From: Roseiflexus sp.
GTDB lineage: Bacteria > Chloroflexota > Chloroflexia > Chloroflexales > Roseiflexaceae
NCBI GenBank assembly: GCA_025062325.1
Contig: JANXAL010000033.1
Coordinates: 1 to 40,879, forward strand
Direction of reading: 5' to 3'
Length of the DNA stretch: 40,879 nt
The first letter of the stretch is position 1. Each line of letters starts with the position of its first letter. The notes beneath the pieces were generated by a model. That model saw only the letters and a list, made by a program, of their open reading frames with translations, made no database searches and was not told the DNA's origin. Shown in pieces: positions 33,669-40,879 of this stretch. The translations under genes were made by a program, and so were the position numbers.

Positions 33669-35399
33669 ATGGCGGAGAACGAGAAGAACGCAACAAATGG
33701 GAAGCACATTGCACCCGGCGATAAGAAGCAGGGCATCAAACTGGTCGCCCCCGCCCGCGCCGACGAGCGCGCTGGCGAAATCAAGTTTGTCGAGATGCCG
33801 CGCGAGAAACCGCCGCGGCTCGATGTGCTGGTGCTCAACCCGCCGTCACCCGACGGCGACCTGTTCCTGCGCGACATTGCGCGCGTCGGGCGCCGCACTC
33901 GCGACGGCATCATCTGGCCACAGACGGCGCTGGCGCAGATCGGCGCCGTCGTGAAGCAGGCAGGCTATACCGTCGATGTGGTCGATGCCATCGGCCTGGG
34001 GATGACATGGGAAGAGTTCGAGCGCTACATGTACAAACACAAGCCGCGCTACATGATCATCCACGCCACTGCGCCGACGCTCACCAACGACATGCGCACC
34101 ACCTTCATCGGCAAAGCGGTCGGCACGATCACGATGGCAATCGGTACGCACGTGACGCCAATGAGCCGCGAGACTCTCGAGTCGTACCCAACGCTCGACA
34201 TCGTGGTGCGTGGCGAGCCGGAAATGACCATTCTCGACGTAATTCAGACGATTGATCGTCAGGTGGAACTCGAGAAGGCCACTGAGACGGTGCCGGTTGG
34301 CAACCCCGATTTGACGCCGCCGTGGCGCAAGCTGCCGTTCCCGGACGCATCGTACCTGACGACCCGCGGACGCTTCCTGGGGGTGTATCCGCAGGTCATC
34401 GCGCGCGCCCTGCGCGAGACGCGCGGCATCGCCTTCCGCAACGAGCACGGCGAAGTCCAGATCAACCCCGACCGTCCGTTCATTGAGAACCTGGACAGCC
34501 TGCCGCTGCCGTTGCACCACATGCTGCCCTGGAAGAAGTACAAAGTCCCGATTGTCGGCGGGCCATACACATTTGTACTGACAAGCCGCGGGTGCCCGGC
34601 TGGCTGCCGTTACTGCATCAAGCACGTGACCTACCAGGCGAGCGTGCGCCACCGCAGCCCGCAGCACGTGCTCGAAGAGATGTACATGCTCAAAGAGATG
34701 GGCATGCACCACATCCACTTCGAGGCCGACCTGTTCACTGTCAAGAAAGAGTTCGTCTACGACCTGTGCAACGCAATTATCAAGGACGGCATTAAGCTCC
34801 GCTGGTCGTGCAACAGCCGCGTGGACTTCGTGGATGAGGAAGAACTGGCGCTGATGAAGAAAGCCGGGTGCTTCCTGATCGCCTGGGGTCTGGAGAGCGG
34901 CAGCGAGGCAGTGCTGAAGCGCGCCCGCAAGGGTACGACGATCAAGCGCATCGAAGAGACGATTGCTGCCAGCCACAAGGTGGGTATCAAAAACTGGGGC
35001 TATTTTATCATTGGTCTGCCTGGCGAAACGGTCGAGACCATCCAGCAGACGATCGCGCTGTCGAAGCGGCTGCCGCTGGACATCGCCCTATTCCACATCG
35101 CCACGCCGTACCCCGGCACTCCCTTCTACTATGAAGCGGTCGAGAACGGCTGGATCCAGATGGAACGCTGGGAAGATTACGACATGTACAACCACACGGT
35201 GCTGAACTACCCGCACCTGAGCTCGAAGGACCTGGAGTACTGGGCGAAGCGCGCCGCGCGCGAATGGTCGCTGCGCCCCGGACCGATCATGACTTTCCTC
35301 AAGGCGGCGAGCAACCTCGAGACGCTCGGGCACCTGTGGAGAATCGGAACAAACCACATCCGCTGGATGAGCGGCAGCCTGATGGGGAGCGGGGCGTAA
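33669..35399 (+). CDS. B12-binding-domain radical SAM enzyme of unknown reaction
   Basis: The 576-residue protein has a charged N-terminal extension (1-45), a cobalamin-binding-like Rossmann domain (about 50-200; LDVLVLNPPSPDGD, WPQTALAQIGAVVKQAGYTVDVVDAIG, RGEPEMTI) and a radical SAM barrel (about 285-510) whose 4Fe-4S ligands are C309, C313 and C316 (CPAGCRYC). The GLESGSEAVLKRARKG and FIIGLPGET segments are usual for this group. No DxHxxG motif is seen, so B12 would bind base-off without a protein His or may be absent. Relatives include BchE, methylases of hopanoids and other methyltransferases; I cannot choose. I start at ATG 33669, 7 bases after GGGAGGAAG, rather than at 33555. Confidence 0.85.
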   Translation: MAENEKNATNGKHIAPGDKKQGIKLVAPARADERAGEIKFVEMPREKPPRLDVLVLNPPSPDGDLFLRDIARVGRRTRDGIIWPQTALAQIGAVVKQAGYTVDVVDAIGLGMTWEEFERYMYKHKPRYMIIHATAPTLTNDMRTTFIGKAVGTITMAIGTHVTPMSRETLESYPTLDIVVRGEPEMTILDVIQTIDRQVELEKATETVPVGNPDLTPPWRKLPFPDASYLTTRGRFLGVYPQVIARALRETRGIAFRNEHGEVQINPDRPFIENLDSLPLPLHHMLPWKKYKVPIVGGPYTFVLTSRGCPAGCRYCIKHVTYQASVRHRSPQHVLEEMYMLKEMGMHHIHFEADLFTVKKEFVYDLCNAIIKDGIKLRWSCNSRVDFVDEEELALMKKAGCFLIAWGLESGSEAVLKRARKGTTIKRIEETIAASHKVGIKNWGYFIIGLPGETVETIQQTIALSKRLPLDIALFHIATPYPGTPFYYEAVENGWIQMERWEDYDMYNHTVLNYPHLSSKDLEYWAKRAAREWSLRPGPIMTFLKAASNLETLGHLWRIGTNHIRWMSGSLMGSGA

Positions 35400-35450
35400 G
35401 TACAAGGGAGCAAGCAACCGCTGGAAAGGCGATTGACCAGGAAAAGGAAG

Positions 35451-35499
35451 AGGCGACGTCGACGCGTCGATTTGGTGCATCGGTACGTCGAGGTCGCCT
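35451..35499. promoter_or_regulatory. Inverted repeat ahead of the GC-poor GT2 gene
   Basis: AGGCGACGTCGACG (35451-35464) and CGTCGAGGTCGCCT (35486-35499) pair over 14 bp with one mismatch, loop 21 bases. A TATAAT lies five bases beyond at 35504-35509. It may end transcription of the radical SAM gene or act as an operator for the next gene. Confidence 0.5.
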
Positions 35500-35503
35500 T
35501 CGC

Positions 35504-35509
35504 TATAAT
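35504..35509 (+). promoter_or_regulatory. Candidate -10 element of the GT2 gene
   Basis: TATAAT is perfect and 20 bases before the start codon; no good -35 hexamer is found at 16-18 bases, so an activator or a non-promoter origin is possible. Confidence 0.4.
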
Positions 35510-35528
35510 CGCTAAAGGAGAGTTCAGA

Positions 35529-36311
35529 ATGTTGCTATCGGTCATCATTCCCTGCTACAACGAAGAGAAGACCATACGCGAGATTGTTGAACTGGTACAG
35601 GCAGTGCGCATCGAAAAAGAGATCATCATTGTTGATGATTGTTCTAGTGATCGAACGCCCGAAATTCTGAAGGAAATCGCCTCAAATGATCCTATGATTC
35701 GTGTCATCAGACATTCCAAAAATCGAGGGAAGGGCGAGGCTATTCGGAGCGGATTATCTGTGGTACGAGGCGAAATAGTCATTATTCAGGACGCCGATTT
35801 GGAATACGATCCGAATGATTATTACGAACTCATTCGGCCGATTGTAATGGGTAAGGTGGATGTCGTTTTTGGATCGCGCTTCCTTGGTCGTCATACTGGA
35901 ATGTATTTCTGGAATGCGGTGGGAAACAAGTTTCTCACCATGATGACAAATTTTCTGTACAACTGCTGGATTTCCGATATGGAGACCTGCTATAAGGTAA
36001 TGCGCACAGATATTATGCGTAGCCTCGACCTGCAGAGCAACGATTTTCGCATCGAGCCTGAGATCGCAGCAAAAGTACTGCGACTGGGGTATCGTATTTT
36101 TGAAGTTCCCGTATCGTATATGGGTCGCACATATGAGGAAGGCAAGAAGATCAAGAAGCGCGATGGCTTACTGGCGATCTGGACGCTGCTCCGGTACCGT
36201 AACTGGAAAGGCGTAGCGCCCAAGATGAAGCCGATTGATCCTGCCGCTGCGGAGATGGCATTGCTGGCGATGCGTGAAGCGAGGGCCATGTGTCTTTCCC
36301 ACAACGGTTGA
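35529..36311 (+). CDS. GT2 family glycosyltransferase (DPM1-like), GC-poor
   Basis: The 260-residue protein starts MLLSVIIPCYNEEKT and has IIVDDCSSDRTPEIL, the metal site QDADLEYDP (DAD), FGSRFLG and the acceptor-side YKVMRTDIM / FRIEPEIAAKVL segments typical of polyprenyl-phosphate mannose or glucose synthases. No membrane segments follow, so it is a soluble or peripheral enzyme. ATG 35529 follows AAGGAGAG; a 32-residue upstream extension is rejected. Its base composition is visibly lower in GC (near 48% by eye) than the neighbouring genes, hinting at acquisition from elsewhere. Confidence 0.88.
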   Translation: MLLSVIIPCYNEEKTIREIVELVQAVRIEKEIIIVDDCSSDRTPEILKEIASNDPMIRVIRHSKNRGKGEAIRSGLSVVRGEIVIIQDADLEYDPNDYYELIRPIVMGKVDVVFGSRFLGRHTGMYFWNAVGNKFLTMMTNFLYNCWISDMETCYKVMRTDIMRSLDLQSNDFRIEPEIAAKVLRLGYRIFEVPVSYMGRTYEEGKKIKKRDGLLAIWTLLRYRNWKGVAPKMKPIDPAAAEMALLAMREARAMCLSHNG

Positions 36312-36626
36312 GCTACGTCAGCGGTGACACGACAGCCGCAATGCTGGAAAAAACTGTGCGCATCCGCGCAGTATGTAAAACACACGCATACGTCTAGATT
36401 AATAAACAGCCCCTCCCCTATTCAGCTCAGGGATGCCGTCGAAGTGGCGGCGGACGGTATGCTGCGTAACACAGAGCCGCGAGCTAGCTCATCTCGCAGC
36501 GATTAATCGTGCAGAGCAGAGTGCTGATCGAGATGGGTGTAGAGGAACGTATCGTGCGATCTTCCGAGTGCTCACACATTTGAATATGACTACAATGCGC
36601 TGCGACAGCTTCGCCCGCTGCGATGC
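36312..36626. other. Gap with decayed glycosyltransferase N-terminus
   Basis: No intact gene. Shifts between three frames give pieces resembling one protein: AHLAAINRAEQS (frame of 36433), then VLIEMGVEERIVRSSE (frame of 36521), then FEYDYNALRQLRPLRC running in frame into the next feature, each interrupted by stops such as TAG at 36540-36542. This supports decay of the upstream part of the following glycosyltransferase. Confidence 0.45.
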
Positions 36627-37400
36627 ATGGAGGATTTTGCTCGGCTTGACGTTCATCAGGCGGTCGCCGTAGCGCGACTGGCGAAGCGCAGCGGCTATGA
36701 CGCCGTAGTGAGCCTCTCCGAGCGTGTGGGTATTCCGCTAGCACTCATGCTTGACCGGCGCATCCGGCACGTGGTGATCTTTCACCACGGGATGTCCCAG
36801 CACAAGTTGCGCCTGATCAGGGCGTTGAAGTTGCAGCGGCGCTGGGATGTCATTGCAGCCATCAGTCGCGCCGAGGCTGAGGGGATGCGAACGGCGCTTG
36901 GTCTTAACAATCAGTGCGTGGTTGCACTCCATACGCCTATCGATGTCGATTTTTACAAGCCATCACGGCCGTCAACCGGTCGTGAGGCGTTTGTTCAGAG
37001 TCTGGGGCTGTCGCACCGCGATTATCCGACGCTTATCCGTGCGATGCGACGATTGCCGCATATTCCCTGCCATATGCGAGTGGGCAATGCGTGGGTGACG
37101 CGGCGCAGCGGTCACGAAAAAGAAATACTGCCATCGAATGTGACGCTGCAACCATTCGTTCACCCCAGTATGCTGCGTCAGTGTTACGAGGAAAGTCGGT
37201 TTATCATCGTCCCCATTCGCGCATCAACGCAGTGGAGCGCGGGGTGCACCTCGGTGCAGGCGGCGCAGGCGATGGGGAAGCCAGTCGTGGCAACTTGCCG
37301 CCCTGGATTGAGCGAATATCTCATCGATAGCGAAACCGGGCTTCTTGTTGAGCCTGGCGATGACCGGGGTATGGCTGTAAGGAACTACCAGGACGCCTGA
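36627..37400 (+). pseudogene. GT4-family glycosyltransferase, truncated at both ends
   Basis: The 257-residue frame contains the middle and C-terminal half of a GT-B glycosyltransferase: a YDAVVSLSERVGIPLAL segment, WDVIAAISRAEAEGMR, TPIDVDFYKP, and the nucleotide-sugar site with QPFV, SAGCTSVQAAQAMGKPVVATCRPGLSEYLIDSETGLLVEPGD. GT4 enzymes are normally 350-400 residues. The N-terminal acceptor domain is mostly missing, and homologous-looking sequence (FEYDYNALRQLRPLRC) continues upstream in frame to a stop at 36540-36542 without a start codon. The C-terminus ends soon after EPGD, losing the usual last helices. It is probably a remnant, although a short expressed form cannot be excluded. Confidence 0.65.
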
Positions 37401-37495
37401 CGAATGGCGTCGTGAAACATTACCTGCACCAAAACAGAGGGACGCACGACCAGCGTCCCTCTGTGCCCATTGCCGCTTCCTAGAAACGGTTAACG

Positions 37496-39838
37496 TCAGT
37501 TCCCCGCTTCGCCGCGAGCAATCACCTCGATCTCTGCCAGGCTGGCGCACGTCACCCCATCGACCCGTCCGCTGACCCGGTCGATCTCGACCCGCACGAC
37601 CCGCACTCGCACATCGGCGAAGTCCACGCCAGTCCCAAAGACGGACAGCGGTCCAGTCGTCTTCCGCGCCACCTCGATTGTACCCGCTTCATCGCTGAAC
37701 AGCCGCACCGTCGCCTGATGCACCTGAAGGTCGGTGTTCGGTGTGCTGCGCGGGTTGTAGAGTCGCACCTGACGTACCGAGACCGGAACCGGAAAGGTCA
37801 GCGTCACCCACTGCCCGCTGGTTTGGTTGGCAGCGCTCCGCCAATACTGCCAGACTTCACCTTTCATCACCCGCCGATCCGTCAAACCGCCCACATAGCG
37901 CTGGTCGAACGCAGAGGAGACGCGGATTGCCGCTCCCGGCGCCAGGTTGCTCCAGCGGGCTTCCTCGTCGGTCGGCGGCACCGGGATCATGGTATGACCA
38001 GCGTGGCAGCCAACGCAGCGCTGCCGATCGCCCGGGCGCCCGAAATTCATCCCCGCAACGTGCGCAGCGCCGTCGGGATTGGATCGACTGCCTGTCAGCG
38101 GTACCATCCCGTTCGGTCCACGTAGTTGTTCAAACAGTGGTACATTCGCGGGTGCGTTCGGCTCACGCACTGAACCATCAGGTTGGACTGTCAGCTCGCC
38201 GAGCAGGATTGGCCAGTCGAGATTTGGAAACGACCCCGGACTGGTCCGCTGATGATCGATGAAGAAGCGGATAGTGCGGGCAGACCCGACTGGCGGCGCG
38301 CTCACAATGTCCATGTCGACCGGACCATTGGCATACACGTTGAGCGCATCGTAGACAAACGTGCCGTCTTTATCATATGGTCCGGCAGCCGTAGGCGGCA
38401 GCAGGCTGGGAACCTGCGTGATGCGATCCGGAATGATGGGTGGCAGCGGCCGGGGCCTGAGAAAGCGGGCACGAACCTCTGCTGTGCCAGGATGATCGTA
38501 GAGCAGGCGAAGGCCAGAGCCATCGGTCCGCGCCAGATAGAGACCGTAATCCTGATTAATATCGCGCGCCAGCGATACGACCATCTGGTCGCCCGCCACG
38601 TCGGGATCCGTCACATACTGACCCTTGAAAATGCCGAAGGAGGTGGGGTTCTGCGGATTGACATAGTCAAGGGTGAGCGTGGTGATTCCCATCACAGGCC
38701 TGTAGCGGCCCGCGCCGCGTTTATAGCGTCGCAACCCGCCAAATCCGGCAGCTTCGGTCATGTTGTACATCGGAAAGTAGTTCGCAATCAGGTCTCCTTC
38801 GGGAGTAAAGGCCCCGCCATAGATGTGATTGGCCTCCTCGTCACGGAAGAACCCGGTCCACATTGCCAGGTCGGTGCCATCAGGATTGATGGTGGCCGCA
38901 TGCCAGGCGTTGCGGAACATCGTCTCGCCACCGACCGGGTTGCTCCGATCCGCAGTCAGCCCATCGCGTTGAATGTAGCCGCCGTTCGGGTCTGGAATGG
39001 TGGACATGTCATTGACGGGGAACCGATGATTGCGCCACCAACGCGCATAAACAATTTTCCCGGTGATCGGATCGATGAGCGGACGATCAGCGCCATTGCG
39101 CTCCGAAGTGATCCGACGCAAATTGCTGCCATCGGCGTTCACCACGAACAGATTGGAGACGCGGACGCCGCTGTAATGTGCGTAGGCGGGCCAGCGCGTT
39201 GAGGAGAAGACGATCCGGCCATCCGGCAGCCATGCCGGATCAGTGTCGTCATAGGCCGCCAGGCCGCCAGCCGCAGGTCCGAATTGCGAGAGGTCGAGGT
39301 TTTGGTCGGATGTCGTGACCTGCCGGAGGCCGCTGCCATCCGCCTTGATAGTGTAGATGCGCCAGGCGCCCGGATTGGTGACGGGTCCTGAGGGATGTCG
39401 CCCTTGCGGGAGACCGGCAAACACAATAGTTGTTCCGTCGTATGAGACATCGGGGGCGTTGACGTCGATCAGGTAGTAGGGCGCGGTGGACGCTGGATTC
39501 GATCCGTCAACCAGAACGCGCAACCGGCCATTGGGCTCGTACACCATCAACTTTCCTGGCGCCGCGACTGCAAACCGGCTATACGGACCGACGCCTGCCA
39601 GGCCTTTGGGAACGTTCCAATAAATGCTGCCCTGGGGCATGATCTGCCTGGATACGAAGACGATAGGCGGTAAGGTCTGAGCGGGCGGTGGATTCTGACT
39701 CGAAATGAGCGGCAAATAGACAGTATAGGTCGATCTTGCAGCGCTGTATGGGGATGGCGTGAGCGTTGTCAGGGCCGTGATGATAAGCAACACAGCGAGC
39801 GCCCTGAGAGCATAATGTCGGTGCTTCCTCTGTGACAC
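37496..39838 (-). CDS. Secreted beta-propeller protein with one c-type haem motif and a C-terminal discoidin-like domain
   Basis: The 780-residue protein has an N-terminal signal or anchor helix (RALAVLLIITALTTLTP). Residues about 60-470 contain TolB/WD40-like propeller repeats (IYTIKADGSGLRQVTTSD, LFVVNADGSNLRRITSE, LYLARTDGSGLRLLYDHPG). A CVGCH motif (608-612) is one covalent haem site, placed as in hydrazine-synthase-alpha-like propeller cytochromes. Residues about 630-775 resemble an F5/8 type C (discoidin) sugar-binding domain (NLAPGAAIRVSSAFD, VWQYWRSAANQTSGQWVTLTF). It probably sits at the cell surface and could bind glycan and carry electrons; no partner is obvious. GTG 39838 follows GAGGAGG, so the 37-residue extension to 39949 is rejected. 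Confidence 0.82.
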   Translation of the reverse strand: MSQRKHRHYALRALAVLLIITALTTLTPSPYSAARSTYTVYLPLISSQNPPPAQTLPPIVFVSRQIMPQGSIYWNVPKGLAGVGPYSRFAVAAPGKLMVYEPNGRLRVLVDGSNPASTAPYYLIDVNAPDVSYDGTTIVFAGLPQGRHPSGPVTNPGAWRIYTIKADGSGLRQVTTSDQNLDLSQFGPAAGGLAAYDDTDPAWLPDGRIVFSSTRWPAYAHYSGVRVSNLFVVNADGSNLRRITSERNGADRPLIDPITGKIVYARWWRNHRFPVNDMSTIPDPNGGYIQRDGLTADRSNPVGGETMFRNAWHAATINPDGTDLAMWTGFFRDEEANHIYGGAFTPEGDLIANYFPMYNMTEAAGFGGLRRYKRGAGRYRPVMGITTLTLDYVNPQNPTSFGIFKGQYVTDPDVAGDQMVVSLARDINQDYGLYLARTDGSGLRLLYDHPGTAEVRARFLRPRPLPPIIPDRITQVPSLLPPTAAGPYDKDGTFVYDALNVYANGPVDMDIVSAPPVGSARTIRFFIDHQRTSPGSFPNLDWPILLGELTVQPDGSVREPNAPANVPLFEQLRGPNGMVPLTGSRSNPDGAAHVAGMNFGRPGDRQRCVGCHAGHTMIPVPPTDEEARWSNLAPGAAIRVSSAFDQRYVGGLTDRRVMKGEVWQYWRSAANQTSGQWVTLTFPVPVSVRQVRLYNPRSTPNTDLQVHQATVRLFSDEAGTIEVARKTTGPLSVFGTGVDFADVRVRVVRVEIDRVSGRVDGVTCASLAEIEVIARGEAGN

Positions 39839-40180
39839 AAGCGCCTCCTCATCGATGTTGGTCAAACACGTACGGTCGGAACGGGTATCAGTTCTCCCGC
39901 TCAAGAGCGAATGATCGTCGCAAACTGTAGGCAGATGCAGGTCATGCATTGACTGATCGAACGATCTCCTGTACGCATCTGGGATTATAGTTAGTTCCTG
40001 GCCGCATTCGCATCTCTATCTGATGACAATTCCATCTCAAAAGCAACATCTTGAGGCTGGCACAGACCTCCGAATTTCAGAATTGTCAGAATTCGTGCGT
40101 GCAACGCTTCATCACGGCGTCATCAGCATAGACGATGATAGGCGCGTACCGCATAGACAGGACAGCTACGGAGCGCACGT
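39839..40180. other. 342-bp divergent intergenic region
   Basis: No gene is supported. The section from 39950 to 40100 is relatively AT-rich and should hold promoters for both flanking genes. CAGAATT occurs twice in close order near 40077-40092. I could not place a convincing -35/-10 pair. Confidence 0.45.
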
Positions 40181-40879
40181 ATGACCATACCAGCCTCGAC
40201 GACGGTGATCAGCGCAAAGATTGAGCGACCAGTTGCACAATCACAGGAACGCATCACCGCCATCGACGCGCTGCGCGGCGTGGCGCTGACGCTGATGGCG
40301 CTCACCCACGCCGCGTTCTTCATCGGCGTCGGGATGCAGGCCGAGTCCTACGGCGGGCAGCCGGTCTACTTGCAAAGCCCGCCCTACTGGCTCTCCGGCT
40401 TGCTCACCACCCTGGCGTCGCCCATTTTCTTCTGCGTCGCGGGCGTCAGCCTGGCCCTGCTCGAACAGGCGCGCATCCGCAAAGGCGCATCGAATTGGGC
40501 CGTCAGCCGCTTCATCCTGGCGCGCGCGGGCGTGATTATGGCGCTCGACCTGACAGTCTGCGCCTGGCTGTGGCTGGGGAAGACGCCCTACGTCCACGTG
40601 CTGACGGCGATGGGGCTGGGGATGATTGTCCTGTCAGCTCTGCGTCTGCTGCCGACACGCGCGATCCTGGCGGTCGCTGTCGGGACGCTGCTGGCGCACC
40701 AGGGGATTATCGAAATCCTGCGCCCGCAACTCGAAGCGGGGGCGCCGCAGAGCCTGGCGCAGGCGCTGTTCCTGACCTACAGCTACGAGACGCAACCGCC
40801 ATTCGGGTTCCCGCTGCTGGGGTGGGGTCCGGTGATGTGGCTGGGGTTTGTGCTGGGGCGGAGTCTGAGCCAGCCGATG
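40181..40879 (+). CDS. Partial membrane acyltransferase, DUF1624/HGSNAT-like (3-prime end outside window)
   Basis: From ATG 40181 an open frame runs to the window end (233 codons, no stop). After about 22 polar residues it reads ERITAIDALRGVALTLMALT, the opening of DUF1624 / heparan-alpha-glucosaminide N-acetyltransferase-like membrane proteins, with His in the first helix (ALTHAAFF). At least five membrane segments follow. ACGGAG lies about 7 bases upstream. Related proteins transfer acetyl groups to sugars across the membrane; this would add to the glycan-decorating set, but the substrate is unknown. Confidence 0.75.
   Translation, partial: MTIPASTTVISAKIERPVAQSQERITAIDALRGVALTLMALTHAAFFIGVGMQAESYGGQPVYLQSPPYWLSGLLTTLASPIFFCVAGVSLALLEQARIRKGASNWAVSRFILARAGVIMALDLTVCAWLWLGKTPYVHVLTAMGLGMIVLSALRLLPTRAILAVAVGTLLAHQGIIEILRPQLEAGAPQSLAQALFLTYSYETQPPFGFPLLGWGPVMWLGFVLGRSLSQPM

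Noticed and set aside
33846-34976. Minus-strand frame of 376 codons opposite the radical SAM gene
   Set aside because: Shadow of the codon bias of the real gene; no ribosome-binding site and no recognisable protein.
38183-39202. Long plus-strand open frame (339 codons) opposite the propeller gene
   Set aside because: It is antisense to a gene with clear repeats, haem motif and ribosome-binding site; long antisense frames are expected in GC-rich DNA, and its translation has no family features.

Overview
This 40.9-kb window is GC-rich (roughly 60%) and looks like chromosomal DNA of a Chloroflexota bacterium, most likely a Roseiflexus-like filamentous phototroph. That assignment is an inference from gene style (a DtxR-FeoA fusion, a split FeoB, many large membrane glycosyltransferases, short palindromic intergenic repeats), not from a marker gene. 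I see no rRNA, tRNA, CRISPR array, transposase or phage gene. Most genes are complete; the window ends inside an acyltransferase gene.

Layout. (1) 261-3723: ferrous-iron uptake operon. A consensus sigma-70 promoter overlaps a DtxR-type palindrome and drives a membrane-anchored DtxR-FeoA fusion and a FeoB split into separate G-protein and permease genes. A strong hairpin ends the operon and faces rtcB (RNA ligase, minus strand). (2) 5.6-11.3 kb: housekeeping and accessory genes: a thioredoxin-like lipoprotein, a class I glutamine-amidotransferase-type hydrolase, a fumarylacetoacetase-family enzyme with a perfect-spacing promoter, a large GT87-like membrane glycosyltransferase, and a SnoaL-like small protein. 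(3) 11.8-17.6 kb: an (alpha/alpha)6-barrel lipoprotein, purA, a small helical protein, and an orphan ParA-type ATPase carrying a C-terminal zinc ribbon, whose promoter abuts a perfect 22-bp direct repeat. (4) 17.8-32.7 kb: a long plus-strand run for surface-glycan assembly: heptose kinase (hddA), heptose bisphosphate phosphatase (gmhB), a Wzz/BY-kinase-like chain-length protein with a degenerate P-loop, a hexapeptide acyltransferase, a GT39-type and a GT2 glycosyltransferase, an acyltransferase-3 fused to an SGNH domain that lacks the nucleophile, a Tat-exported deacetylase-like protein, and a membrane spermidine-synthase-like gene broken by a +1 frameshift at a TTCT tetranucleotide repeat. 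(5) 32.7-33.6 kb: repeat-rich spacer. (6) 33.7-37.4 kb: a B12-type radical SAM enzyme, a GC-poor GT2 glycosyltransferase and a GT4 glycosyltransferase remnant. (7) 37.5-40.9 kb: a secreted beta-propeller protein with one c-type haem motif, divergent from a partial DUF1624-like acyltransferase.

How the genes fit together. Region 4 reads as a cell-surface polysaccharide or S-layer glycan locus: HddA and GmhB supply activated heptose precursors, lipid-linked glycosyltransferases build or transfer sugars, the Wzz-like protein controls export or length, and the acyltransferases decorate the product. The isomerase and nucleotidyltransferase steps (GmhA, HddC) are not in the window. The most unusual points are the membrane-tethered iron regulator with its own operator, the zinc-ribbon ParA with a repeat-flanked promoter, the pseudo-SGNH fusion, and the microsatellite frameshift that may be a phase switch.
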